From: Rhizobiaceae bacterium
GTDB lineage: Bacteria > Pseudomonadota > Alphaproteobacteria > Rhizobiales > Rhizobiaceae
Length of the DNA: 64,000 nucleotides
Direction of reading: 5' to 3'
Assembly (NCBI GenBank): GCA_029212415.1
Contig: JARGOF010000018.1
Location: forward strand, 9,134 to 73,133
Shown: in pieces, positions 31,221 to 40,376 of the stretch
How positions within the stretch are numbered: the stretch's first letter is position 1
How the letters are laid out: each line of letters begins with the position of its first letter
Program-made: the position numbers and the translations under genes
The notes under the pieces: model-generated
Database searches by the model: none
What the model was told of the DNA's origin: nothing
The model's input: only the letters and a program-made list of their open reading frames with translations

Positions 31221-33959
31221 ATGAAATCGATGAGCGACCATTACAGTGCGGTGCAATTGCGAACCGACCGCTGGAACGCCCTGCAGCAAGCAACCGCAGC
31301 ATTGGTACGCGAGCCTTCCGGCAGGCCGGCGATTGCCAGTGTCAAACGGATTGGCGAGCTTTTCGAGGCGCTTGAAGTCATTGAGCCCTATTGGGCGTTT
31401 CCGGGGCTGGCGGCCTTTGATGCCATGCGTCGGCAATTTGAACACAAGAACTATGATGATCTGAATTTCTCGGTCCGCCGTGCAACCCGGGCGCTGGCCT
31501 CCGGTGCCTATCGAAGGCGCACGATACCGCTTGATCGTGATGATTCCGAGACGGAAGAAAACGAAGATGAGGCCATGCTCTCGCCGGAAGCGAGGGCTTT
31601 GAGCAAACCCTATTTTGAAGTGCTGATCGTGGATGGTGTTTCCGATCACCAGGCCCGCTGGATGCGCTCCAATATGCATGACATGCGCCGCACGGAGGAT
31701 GGCTTCATCTATGAAGCCGTTGTTGTTCCAAGTCTGGAAGATGCGCTGATCGGCATTCTTTTCAATCATAATATCCAGGCCGTGGTTGTGCGGCCCGGTT
31801 TGACCCTCAAATCAAAAAATGAACTGCCGATCCTCAAGCGTTACCTCAATCGTGTTGGTGAAGATGAGGATGTGGACGCTCTCAAACCGGAAGAATACGG
31901 GCCAGAGCTGTGCCGTCTGATCGCGAAGGTGCGCCCCGAGCTGGACGCCTATCTGATCACCGACAGATCCGTTGAGGATATTGCCGGCATGGACCTCGGC
32001 CTGTGCCGCCGTGTCTTCTACAATCAGGAGGATTTTCTGGAATTGCACCTCAATATTCTCAGAGGTGTCCAGGCGCGTTACAAAACGCCGTTTTTCTCAG
32101 CGCTGAAAGAATATTCCAAACAGCCCACCGGTGTCTTCCATGCCATGCCGATCAGCCGTGGCAAGTCCATTTCGCGCTCTCACTGGATCCAGGACATGGG
32201 CGCATTCTACGGACCCAATATTTTTCTGGCTGAAACATCGGCGACCTCGGGTGGGCTGGATAGTCTGCTGGAGCCGCATGGTCCGATCAAGGAAGCCCAG
32301 GAGCTGGCATCGCGGGCCTTCGGCTCCCGGCAGACATTTTTTGCAACCAACGGCACATCAACCTGTAACAAGATTGTCGTCCAAGCTCTGGTGAGGCCCG
32401 GAGACATTGTGCTGGTCGACCGCGATTGCCACAAGTCCCACCACTATGGAATGGTGCTGTCCGGCGCCCAGGTTGTCTATCTTGATAGCTACCCGCTGAA
32501 TGAATACTCGATGTATGGCGCTGTGCCGCTGCGGGAGATCAAGCATCAATTGCTTGCCCTCAAGGCTGCAGGCAAGCTGCACCGGGTGCGCATGCTGCTG
32601 CTGACGAACTGCACGTTCGACGGTATTGTCTATAATGTCGAACGGATCATGGAAGAGTGTCTGGCGATCAAGCCTGATCTGGTCTTCCTGTGGGATGAGG
32701 CATGGTTTGCATTTGCCCGCTTCGGGCCTACCTATCGCCAGCGCACGGCGATGAACGCCGCCGCGAACCTGCGGGCCAAGCTGCGCACGCCTGCAGCCGC
32801 GAAAGCCTGGGAAGCGCAATGCGCGAAAATCGATGCGGATGACCATGAGGCGCTGCTGAATACCCGCCTTGTGCCGCCGCCTCATGCCCGTGTCAGGGTC
32901 TATGCAACACAATCAACGCATAAAACGCTGACGTCCCTGCGCCAGGGATCGATGATCCACGTCAATGACCAGGACTTCAAGGGCGAGGTGGAGCAGAGTT
33001 TCCACGAAGCCTATATGACGCATACGTCCACCTCGCCAAATTATCAGATCATCGCCTCGCTTGATGTGGGCCGACGGCAGGTCGAACTGGAAGGGTTCGA
33101 ATTTGTCCAGCGGCAGGTGGAGGCGGCAATGTCCATGCGCCGGGCCATTTCCACACATCCGCTTCTTGTCAAATATTTCAAGGTCCTGACAGCCGGCGAC
33201 ATGATCCCGGAAACCTACCGTGAAAGCGGCGTGACATCCTACTATGATCCGGATCAGGGCTGGACCGACATCTGGGAGTGCTGGGCCCGAGATGAATTTG
33301 TTCTGGATGCAACCCGTGTCACTGTGGCGGTCGGAGATACCAGCTGGGATGGCGATACGTTCAAGACCCAGATCCTGATGGACAAATACGGCATCCAGAT
33401 CAACAAGACATCACGCAACACGGTCCTGTTCATGACCAATATCGGCACCACGCGGTCATCGGTTGCCTATCTCATCGAGGTGCTGGTCGAGATCGCCAAG
33501 GAACTTGATGAGCTTTACGATGATGCTTCGCGGATGGAGCGCCTGAGCTTTGAACGCCGGGTCAAGAACCTGATGGTGGACTTTCCACCCTTGCCGGATT
33601 TCAGTCGTTTCCACCCGGCGTTCCGCGCCGATGACATAACGCCTGAAGGCGATATACGGACAGCATTTTTTCTGAGTTATGATGAAAACAATTGTGATTA
33701 TCTGGACCTTAACGGAAGTGTGATTGATGCCATAGAAAGCGGGCGTGAGGTTGTTTCTGCGTCCTTCATCATTCCCTATCCGCCGGGGTTTCCGATCCTC
33801 GTTCCAGGGCAGGTGGTCAGCCGCGAAATCCTGGCATTCATGAGAGCTTTGGATGTCAGTGAGATTCACGGATACCGACCGGATCTGGGTTTGCGTGTCT
33901 TTACGGACGAGGCGCTGCAAAATTTGACAAAAGGCAACGACAAACTTGCTGCAGAATAA
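31221..33959 (+). CDS. Large Orn/Lys/Arg-type PLP decarboxylase
   Basis: A 912-residue fold-type I enzyme, longer than E. coli inducible lysine/ornithine/arginine decarboxylases (about 710-755). Residues 1-130 are an N-terminal extension without a recognised motif; about 130-290 resemble the receiver-like wing domain. The PLP domain has FFATNGTSTCNKIVVQALVR, VDRDCHKSHHYG, D492 in VFLWDEAWFAF and the Schiff-base K568 in ATQSTHKTLTSLRQGS. The C-terminal domain includes VSASFIIPYPPGFPILVPGQ. The reaction is expected to be decarboxylation of a basic amino acid or derivative to an amine. Being followed after 13 bp by an ATP-grasp ligase suggests the amine (or the amino acid) is then joined in an amide. 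AAAAGGG lies ahead of ATG 31221. Substrate unknown. Confidence 0.85.
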   Translation: MKSMSDHYSAVQLRTDRWNALQQATAALVREPSGRPAIASVKRIGELFEALEVIEPYWAFPGLAAFDAMRRQFEHKNYDDLNFSVRRATRALASGAYRRRTIPLDRDDSETEENEDEAMLSPEARALSKPYFEVLIVDGVSDHQARWMRSNMHDMRRTEDGFIYEAVVVPSLEDALIGILFNHNIQAVVVRPGLTLKSKNELPILKRYLNRVGEDEDVDALKPEEYGPELCRLIAKVRPELDAYLITDRSVEDIAGMDLGLCRRVFYNQEDFLELHLNILRGVQARYKTPFFSALKEYSKQPTGVFHAMPISRGKSISRSHWIQDMGAFYGPNIFLAETSATSGGLDSLLEPHGPIKEAQELASRAFGSRQTFFATNGTSTCNKIVVQALVRPGDIVLVDRDCHKSHHYGMVLSGAQVVYLDSYPLNEYSMYGAVPLREIKHQLLALKAAGKLHRVRMLLLTNCTFDGIVYNVERIMEECLAIKPDLVFLWDEAWFAFARFGPTYRQRTAMNAAANLRAKLRTPAAAKAWEAQCAKIDADDHEALLNTRLVPPPHARVRVYATQSTHKTLTSLRQGSMIHVNDQDFKGEVEQSFHEAYMTHTSTSPNYQIIASLDVGRRQVELEGFEFVQRQVEAAMSMRRAISTHPLLVKYFKVLTAGDMIPETYRESGVTSYYDPDQGWTDIWECWARDEFVLDATRVTVAVGDTSWDGDTFKTQILMDKYGIQINKTSRNTVLFMTNIGTTRSSVAYLIEVLVEIAKELDELYDDASRMERLSFERRVKNLMVDFPPLPDFSRFHPAFRADDITPEGDIRTAFFLSYDENNCDYLDLNGSVIDAIESGREVVSASFIIPYPPGFPILVPGQVVSREILAFMRALDVSEIHGYRPDLGLRVFTDEALQNLTKGNDKLAAE

Positions 33960-33972
33960 AAGGGAGAACAAA

Positions 33973-35466
33973 ATGGTAAAACCGACAACGACTGCAAAAC
34001 CAAAACGTGCGTCCGGGGCTCTGAAAAACATTTCAGAAATACGCCGCTATTTCCATCGAAATGAAAACCCGATCTATTTTGTTTCCGCCACCAATTTCAA
34101 CCTGCTTGGCATTGATGAATGGTGCAAGAATTTCAAATACATATCCTATATCGATACCTATGACGGTCGTCATCCCAATGTCTTCTGCCCGAGCGAGCAA
34201 CCGCATGCGGAATTCCAGTCGATCGAGGATATCAACAATTACCTGCTGCAGCACAAGGAGGTCATTGATCTGATCAAAAGGCGCGGTGGCAAGCCGCATT
34301 TCGTTTTCCTGATGTTCAATGAGGAAACAGAACGCCTGGTCGAAGAGCTGGGTGGCAAGGTGTGGTTTCCCAAGGCATCGCTTCGCACACGCTGCGACAA
34401 CAAGATCGAAACCGTGCGCATTGGCGACAAGGCAGGTGTGCCGTCTGTTCCCAATACGCTTTCCGAAATCAAGGACTACGCGCATTTGCAGCAGGTCTGC
34501 GAAAAGGCCGGCATCGGACATGATGTCGTTCTGCAGTCAGCCTTCGGTGATTCAGGACATACGACGTTTTTCATCAATTCGGAGGCGGACTTCCGCCAAC
34601 ACGAGCACGAGATCGTCGGAGAAGGCGAAATCAAGGTGATGAAGCGCATTGATTGCCGAGGTTCGGCCATCGAAGCCTGCGCCACCTCTCAGGGCACCAT
34701 CGTTGGGCCGCTGATGACGGAACTGGTCGGCTTCAAGGATCTCACGCCCTATCGTGGCGGCTGGTGCGGCAATGAAATCTTTGCCACGGCCTTTGCCAAA
34801 AAGACCCGGCAGAGGGCGCGTGAATTGACGTTCAAATTCGGCGAGCAGCTTCGCAAGGAAGGCTATCGCGGTTATTTCGAACTGGATTTTCTGATCGAAC
34901 AGAAAACCGGCGAAATCTGGCTGGGAGAACTCAATCCGCGCATCACGGGCGCCAGTTCCATGACCAATCATGCCGCCTTTGCGCATGCCGATGCCCCTTT
35001 GTTCCTGTTCCATCTGCTGGAGTTCTCCGGCAAGAAATTCATGCTGGATGTTGAGGAGCTGAACAACCGCTGGGCCGATCCAAGCATGATTGACGACTGG
35101 TCGCAGATGGTGATCAAACATACCAAGGACAGTGTGGACATCATTACCGAGGCACCGCAGACGGGTATTTACAAGATGCTTGAAGACGGCCGTGTCGTGT
35201 TTGACCGGTTCGACTACCACAGGCGGGCAGTCGAAAGTGAAAACGAAGCCTTCTTCCTGCGGATCGTCAATACCGGTGATTATCGCTACGAGGGGGCCGA
35301 CCTTGGCATTCTTGTCACCCGCGGTCGTTCAATGACGGACAAATTCGAACTGACCGAACGCGCCAAAAAATGGATACACGGGATCAAATCAAGTTTTGAA
35401 GCCCGTCCTCTGGATGTCGCCAGTGCCGGGCCTGCCCTGGCTGAACCCGCATTCAAGATACTCTGA
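33973..35466 (+). CDS. ATP-grasp ligase (biotin-carboxylase-like)
   Basis: A 497-residue ATP-grasp protein. The preATP-grasp part begins around PIYFVSATNFNLLGIDEW. ATP-binding segments are PKASLRTRCDNKIETVRIGD and VVLQSAFGDSGHTTFFI, the late metal ligands are in GYFELDFLIE and in WLGELNPRITGASSMTN. Residues 400-490 form a C-terminal domain with FFLRIVNTGDYRYEGADLG. ATP-grasp enzymes activate a carboxylate as acyl-phosphate and couple it to an amine, thiol or bicarbonate. There is no biotin-carrier partner, so amide ligation is more likely than carboxylation. ATG 33973 has AGGGAG ahead; the longer frame overlaps the decarboxylase end and is discarded. It lies four bases ahead of the C45 gene. 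Confidence 0.85.
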   Translation: MVKPTTTAKPKRASGALKNISEIRRYFHRNENPIYFVSATNFNLLGIDEWCKNFKYISYIDTYDGRHPNVFCPSEQPHAEFQSIEDINNYLLQHKEVIDLIKRRGGKPHFVFLMFNEETERLVEELGGKVWFPKASLRTRCDNKIETVRIGDKAGVPSVPNTLSEIKDYAHLQQVCEKAGIGHDVVLQSAFGDSGHTTFFINSEADFRQHEHEIVGEGEIKVMKRIDCRGSAIEACATSQGTIVGPLMTELVGFKDLTPYRGGWCGNEIFATAFAKKTRQRARELTFKFGEQLRKEGYRGYFELDFLIEQKTGEIWLGELNPRITGASSMTNHAAFAHADAPLFLFHLLEFSGKKFMLDVEELNNRWADPSMIDDWSQMVIKHTKDSVDIITEAPQTGIYKMLEDGRVVFDRFDYHRRAVESENEAFFLRIVNTGDYRYEGADLGILVTRGRSMTDKFELTERAKKWIHGIKSSFEARPLDVASAGPALAEPAFKIL

Positions 35467-35470
35467 GATC

Positions 35471-36475
35471 ATGCCTGTCAGCCTCTGGCGTGCAATTTCA
35501 GAACAGCAACCCGGCCCCAAGTGGGCCGGGCTTTTTCATGAGTACTGGCCGGACTATCAGCGATGGTGGTTGCGTGAAGGGGAAAGCGCCCGGCCGACCT
35601 ATGGTGAAAGCCGTCGGGCGCTGCAGCGCCACATGCCTGAAATCGTCGGTCTATACGATGAACTCTGCGAATTGGCGGGCGGCGGTGACCATGCGGCGCG
35701 GTTCCTGAGTTTCTATTGCCCTCCTGCCTACCTGTCCGGATGCTCGCAGGCTGTCTGGCCCGGTGCAGAGCCGGTTCTGGTGCGCAATTATGATTACAAT
35801 CCCGATGCTTTTGACAGCCTGATCCTGCGAACTTCATGGCAGGGTCGTCAGGTCATGGGTGTCAGTGACGGGCTTTGGGGTCTTGTGGATGGCGTCAACG
35901 ATGCCGGACTTGCGATCTCACTGACCTTTGGTGGACGCCGGATTGTCGGGGAGGGGTTTGGTGTGCCGCTCATCCTGCGTTATGTTCTGCAGACGTGCGA
36001 GACGACCGAGGAGGCCGGGCAAGCCCTTAGCCGTGTGCCGACGCATATGAGCTACAATGTCACGGTTCTGGATGCCAAACGCAAATATCTGACGGCCATG
36101 ATGGCGCCTGACCGACCCGCGGTCATTACCCATGCAGCGGTTGCGACCAATCACCAGGAAACGGTTGAATGGGTGCATCATGCGCGCTTCACAGCGACGG
36201 TTGAGCGGGAACGTTTTCTTCTGCAGCGGCTGACATTGCATGTGGACCCGGAAGAAAAATTCATCGGGGCTTTTCTCAAGCCGCCGCTCTACTCGACGGC
36301 TTATTCTGAAGGTTTCGGGACGCTTTACACGGCTGTCTACAAGCCAAAACAGGGCCGTATGGAAATTCACTGGCCCGGCGTCGTCTGGCCATTCAGCTTC
36401 AAGCGGTTTCAGGAGGGCCTTCGCAAGGTTCACACGCCGGAACCGATGAAAACGGGCCTGCCGATAAAACGTTGA
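35471..36475 (+). CDS. C45-family Ntn hydrolase/acyltransferase
   Basis: A 334-residue protein of the peptidase C45 / isopenicillin-N acyltransferase-like group. The likely nucleophile is C91 in YLSGCSQAVW, followed by the diagnostic EPVLVRNYDYNPDAF, SDGLWGLVDGVNDAGLAISL and ATNHQE segments. Family members usually expose this Cys by self-cleavage; here about 90 residues precede it, as in the proenzymes. The reaction is amide hydrolysis or acyl transfer between amides. It starts four bases after the ATP-grasp gene (ATG 35471), so the two are co-translated. A perfect terminator-like hairpin lies inside its first 25 codons. It is probably the last gene of the operon. Confidence 0.85.
   Translation: MPVSLWRAISEQQPGPKWAGLFHEYWPDYQRWWLREGESARPTYGESRRALQRHMPEIVGLYDELCELAGGGDHAARFLSFYCPPAYLSGCSQAVWPGAEPVLVRNYDYNPDAFDSLILRTSWQGRQVMGVSDGLWGLVDGVNDAGLAISLTFGGRRIVGEGFGVPLILRYVLQTCETTEEAGQALSRVPTHMSYNVTVLDAKRKYLTAMMAPDRPAVITHAAVATNHQETVEWVHHARFTATVERERFLLQRLTLHVDPEEKFIGAFLKPPLYSTAYSEGFGTLYTAVYKPKQGRMEIHWPGVVWPFSFKRFQEGLRKVHTPEPMKTGLPIKR
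35510..35536 (+). terminator. Terminator-like hairpin inside the 5' coding region of the C45 gene
   Basis: CCCGGCCC (35510-35517) pairs perfectly with GGGCCGGG (35523-35530) around CAAGT and is followed by TTTTT (35532-35536). It meets the criteria of an intrinsic terminator yet lies 40-65 bases inside the C45 frame (codons for QQPGPKWAGLF). It may attenuate the last gene unless ribosomes follow closely. Confidence 0.6.
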
Positions 36476-36494
36476 CGAGATGCAAAAGCCGGCT

Positions 36495-37103
36495 TTATTC
36501 GGTGTAACCCAGCGAACTCAGTCTGGTCTTGATATCACGGCGCTCGGCAGCGTCAAAATTTCGCTGTTCCTGATTGTGCTCTTCGAACAATCTCCTGAAT
36601 GTCGCCCTTGATCGTTTGAGAAGTTGGCTGCAGGTTTTCTGCGGGGGTTCCTGCAACAGGGTTTGTTCGATCAATCGTGCATATTTCTGTGAGATCTCGA
36701 CATGCTGCTGTTCATGCTCTTCCACGTGTCTGCTCAGGCCCTGGAAACCGGACTGGGTGCCACTGTCCGCCTGATCAAGCTGTGACCAGCGCGGCAGGGT
36801 TACTGTGATATCCAGCAGAACGACAACGGATTCTGCGCTGCATTGACCATTTTGCCGCCTTGTTTTGATCTTTGGCGTCATTCGGGTTTCCGTCGTGCCG
36901 ATGGCGTGACCATTTTGCGGTCCACGACGGGCAATGCCATCATTGATCTGTTGCGCCGTCGTCCCCGGTACGGTGTAGTAGACGGTTGTCAGGCCGGAAT
37001 TCGTGCTGGTACAGGCCGTCAGAGCAAGAAGTCCCGCCAAGACAAGCGGAATCTTCAGTTTGCCTGTGGCAAAGAGGGCTGCTTGCCTTTGGTCTGTGCG
37101 CAT
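36495..37103 (-). CDS. DUF922 lipoprotein, putative metal-dependent protease
   Basis: A 202-residue exported lipoprotein: the N-terminus has a hydrophobic stretch and lipobox LLALTAC, with C31 as the lipidated Cys. The mature part is a DUF922-like domain starting VYYTVPGTTAQQINDGIARR, with LLDITVTLPRWSQL and the histidine cluster RHVEEHEQQHVEISQKY. H-E-E-H-E-Q-Q-H resembles the predicted zinc site of the family. The C-terminal 60 residues are helical and charged. It converges on the C45 gene; a short AAAGCCGGCTTT palindrome lies between them. Substrate unknown. Confidence 0.82.
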   Translation of the reverse strand: MRTDQRQAALFATGKLKIPLVLAGLLALTACTSTNSGLTTVYYTVPGTTAQQINDGIARRGPQNGHAIGTTETRMTPKIKTRRQNGQCSAESVVVLLDITVTLPRWSQLDQADSGTQSGFQGLSRHVEEHEQQHVEISQKYARLIEQTLLQEPPQKTCSQLLKRSRATFRRLFEEHNQEQRNFDAAERRDIKTRLSSLGYTE

Positions 37104-38624
37104 TGAACGGTTGTTTCCCGGTTCGAATTTGTTGGAAAGAGTGTGGGGGAAGTTTGCGGAAAAATTATGCCCGATTCAACAAGACAGCGATCAAAATGAA
37201 TGGAATTCCGCGTTTTGTTGCAGCTTGTGGCTGTGATGGCACACTGACGTGTTGAAAGCTCTTGTTGTTCATCCACGCGCCCGCAGTCGCATATGGCCTT
37301 CTCGTTGATTGCTGTGCGCATTGGGGAAAGAGTGATTTTCGGTCCATCCTAATCTGCAGGATATCACTGCGATCAATAGTGTCTTTGGGCGCGGTCTGGC
37401 GCCTTTGTTGGTAATGCGCGCTGGCCATTGTTCTCAATTGCGCGATTCAAAAGAGGCGCTTACGCCAATTTGATCATCCACTGTCTCAGAACAAATATTT
37501 TGCCATTATCTGAAACGTTGTTTTGATTGAGTGGTGCCGTTCTCATTTGGCAAATATGTGCCGATCGATCATCAGTCACGCGCATAAGCGACCTTAACAA
37601 AGGAAGCCAGCGTCATTATGGGGTTCTTGCAGCAGCCACAGGTTGGCGACCATTGTGTTGAAAACTGACTGTGAGGCGTTTCATTTTGATCCTCCTGCAG
37701 TCAACGAGGATCTTCTGAAGTGTGCAACGGTTTTATATCTGGCCCGTATGGTCCGGCTATTCTAGCTCCCGCAGTGCCCATCGCCAGCCTGCCATATGAA
37801 ATATGGCAAAAAAGCGGAAAATTCATGTTTGATTAATGCCTCAATAACTGTCCGGTAACTATATTCCCATAGAACGGTTTTGCGGCGGGGGACACCGTCG
37901 CCCATTCCGGATCAGGTATTGCGTACCGGAGTGCCAGCGATCTTCGTGTGTATCTTCGAAGAGGTTTTTGTATCAGAACCTCACCGCGCCCGGGTGTACC
38001 TGGAGCGCGGTTATCGCCGTTCAATTTGGTGCCGGGGAATGCTCATGTTCCCAGTGGTTTTTTCAAAACCATCTCATGGCAAAACATATCACCGCTGTAT
38101 CCAGCCGATGATATGTTGCCAGTTTCAGATGTTTGCAAGGGTCCGATGACAGCCGAGGTTCGGTCCGTCATCGGCACGGTTCTGCATGCAGCGTTCTAGC
38201 CTGCTGATGACGTCCGGATCAGAGCGATTGCTGAAGAGAACAGACCGCGGCTCATGGATCTTGTCCGGGTGTTGTTTTCAATGAGGCCGTTCCATGCAAT
38301 CTGCACGCCGTCGTTTTTGTTGAAAATATACAACATCGCTATGGTCCTTAGATTTCGTGTTTGGGCACCCATTGTGCATGTCAGCGATATAGGCTTCCCA
38401 TATACAAAACAAAAGCTCCAAGACCGCCGTTCGATATCGAATTTGCGCCACGCGCCATGACGGTTACAGGCATCAGTGAAACCCGCAGGTTCTCAGCCTC
38501 TTCCGGCCAGTCGGCTTTTATCATCCTTGCAGGACTTTGACGGTCTGTTGCCGCTTGTCGTTTTTTGGATTGTTGTGACCAAAAGCGTTTCACAGTTTCC
38601 GCAAAATACTCTAGTCAGGCGTCC
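37104..38624. other. Long region without a convincing gene
   Basis: This 1.5 kb stretch carries only short ORFs on both strands, none with a natural composition plus ribosome site. It may be decayed coding sequence: several frames stay open for 60-90 codons between 37830 and 38460, but without any motif I know. No cobalamin riboswitch was found ahead of cobQ. No tRNA-like cloverleaf was noticed. Confidence 0.5.
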
Positions 38625-40088
38625 ATGACACAGGCAATCATGCTTCAGGGAACAGGATCGGATGTCGGGAAAACCGTTCTGGTGGCGGGGCTTTGCCGAC
38701 TGGCAGCCAATCGGGGGCTGAAGGTTCGCCCTTTCAAGCCACAAAACATGTCCAACAACGCCGCAGTCGCGGATGATGGCGGGGAGATTGGCCGAGCGCA
38801 GTGGCTTCAGGCGCTGGCATGCCGGGTGCCCACTTCGGTTCACATGAACCCGGTGTTGTTGAAACCGCAGTCGAACACGGGATCGCAGATTATTGTTCAG
38901 GGTCAGCTATGGGGGCAGGCCGCCGGGCGCGATTATCAACGCCTGAAGCCCCAATTGATGGGGGCTGTCATGGAAAGTTGGGCGCATGTCAGCGAAGACG
39001 CGGACCTGGTCATTGTCGAGGGAGCGGGTTCTCCAGCGGAAATCAACCTGCGAAAAAGCGACATTGCCAACATGGGGTTTGCCACCAGGGCAAATGTACC
39101 TGTCATTCTCGTTGGCGACATTGACCGAGGTGGCGTGATTGCGTCGCTGGTGGGCACACATGCGATCCTTGCCGAGGATGATCGCAGGATGATCTGTGGC
39201 TATCTCATCAACAAGTTTCGCGGTGATGTTTCGCTGTTTGATGAGGGAATCAGCCTGATTGAGGGCTATACCGGCTGGCCGTGTCTGGGGGTTATCCCCT
39301 GGTTGGCCGACGCCCGCCGCCTGCCGGCTGAAGATTCCGTCGTTCTCGAACGCGCCATCGATGGCCAGGGCAGGGCGCTGAAAATTGCTGTGCCGGTTCT
39401 GGATCGAATTGCCAATTTTGACGACCTCGATCCGCTGGCAGCCGACAATAGTGTCGAAATTGTCATGGTGCACCCGGGTGACAGGCTGCCTGCCGATGCG
39501 GGGCTGGTGATCATTCCCGGGTCCAAGTCGACCATTTCGGATCTGACCAGTTTCAGGTCCCACGGTTGGCATCTTGACCTGGAAGCGCATGTGCGGCGCG
39601 GCGGACATGTCATGGGTATTTGCGGCGGTTTTCAGATGCTCGGACACAAGGTCAGTGATCCTAACGGGATTGAAGGCAATGTTCGCGATGTTGCGGGGCT
39701 GGGCCTCTTGGACATTGAAACCATTATGGAGCCGGCGAAAACCGTGCGAAATGTCAACGCGCATAGTCTTGTCTTTGGTGTAGATATGACGGGCTATGAA
39801 ATTCATCTTGGCAAGACGCAGGGCTCCGATTGCAACCGACCATTCAGCAGGATTGATGGTCACGCCGATGGCGCGATTTCTCCTGACGGAAAGATCATTG
39901 GAACCTATCTGCATGGCGTGTTTTCCAATGACGTGTTCAGGCACCGATACCTGGAGACGTTTGGCATCGACGGATCCGTTGGAAATTACCGTGAGGGCGT
40001 GGATGAGGCACTGGATCGGATTGCACAGAGGCTGGAGGCGTTGATTGGCCCTGAATTTCCGGGGATCAACCGATTGCAAACAGGGTAG
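38625..40088 (+). CDS. cobQ: Cobyric acid synthase
   Basis: A 487-residue two-domain amidotransferase. The N-terminal AAA/DTB-synthetase-like part has MLQGTGSDVGKTVLVAGL (P-loop), KPQNMSNNAAV and VIVEGAGSPAEINL. The C-terminal GATase_3 domain has nucleophile C333 in VMGICGGFQMLG and a late His in GTYLHGVF. It amidates side chains b, d, e and g of adenosylcobyrinic acid a,c-diamide using glutamine and ATP. ATG 38625 gives the normal N-terminus; an upstream extension to 38565 lacks conserved residues. It is separated from the main cob operon by two GGDEF genes and has no riboswitch of its own. Confidence 0.93.
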   Translation: MTQAIMLQGTGSDVGKTVLVAGLCRLAANRGLKVRPFKPQNMSNNAAVADDGGEIGRAQWLQALACRVPTSVHMNPVLLKPQSNTGSQIIVQGQLWGQAAGRDYQRLKPQLMGAVMESWAHVSEDADLVIVEGAGSPAEINLRKSDIANMGFATRANVPVILVGDIDRGGVIASLVGTHAILAEDDRRMICGYLINKFRGDVSLFDEGISLIEGYTGWPCLGVIPWLADARRLPAEDSVVLERAIDGQGRALKIAVPVLDRIANFDDLDPLAADNSVEIVMVHPGDRLPADAGLVIIPGSKSTISDLTSFRSHGWHLDLEAHVRRGGHVMGICGGFQMLGHKVSDPNGIEGNVRDVAGLGLLDIETIMEPAKTVRNVNAHSLVFGVDMTGYEIHLGKTQGSDCNRPFSRIDGHADGAISPDGKIIGTYLHGVFSNDVFRHRYLETFGIDGSVGNYREGVDEALDRIAQRLEALIGPEFPGINRLQTG

Positions 40089-40173
40089 GCCGGGGAGGCC
40101 AGCGACAGGTCCGTTTTTTTGAAGGCCAAGGTTGTAGGAAATGGTAAGCGCTGCGGGCACACCGGCGTCATTG

Positions 40174-40189
40174 TTAACGATTTGTTAAC
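40174..40189 (+). promoter_or_regulatory. CtrA-type binding site upstream of the first GGDEF gene
   Basis: TTAACGATTTGTTAAC is an exact match to the CtrA full-site consensus TTAA-N7-TTAA(C). It lies about 190 bp ahead of the GGDEF gene start, in the gap after cobQ, suggesting cell-cycle control of the diguanylate cyclase. The second GGDEF gene has only a half-site (GTTAAC near 41348). Confidence 0.6.
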
Positions 40190-40376
40190 CATAAACCGCC
40201 TTTCGCTGCGTCGCATTAGTAAAATATAGGGGTTTTTTTTAATGAGGCATGTATTTAGGTTCGCGAATCCCATATAGGTAGTATTGGCTCAATATTGCAG
40301 TCTCAATACTGGCTTGCGAATATATCATCTTTGTCTGATAGGAGTCTCGACGTGTCCAAATTGGTTGTAAGCAAAA

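Noticed and set aside
33973-35466. Acetyl/propionyl-CoA-type biotin carboxylase
   Set aside because: No biotin-carrier or carboxyltransferase gene is nearby and the protein is only ATP-grasp-like; amide ligation fits the neighbours better.
37880-38199. Plus-strand ORFs of 83-89 codons
   Set aside because: No motif, no ribosome site, and composition typical of non-coding frames.
38300-38624. Cobalamin riboswitch ahead of cobQ
   Set aside because: None of the conserved elements (GCCACTG, GGGAAGG, CCGCaACTGT) is present; the only clear example is at 42511-42822.
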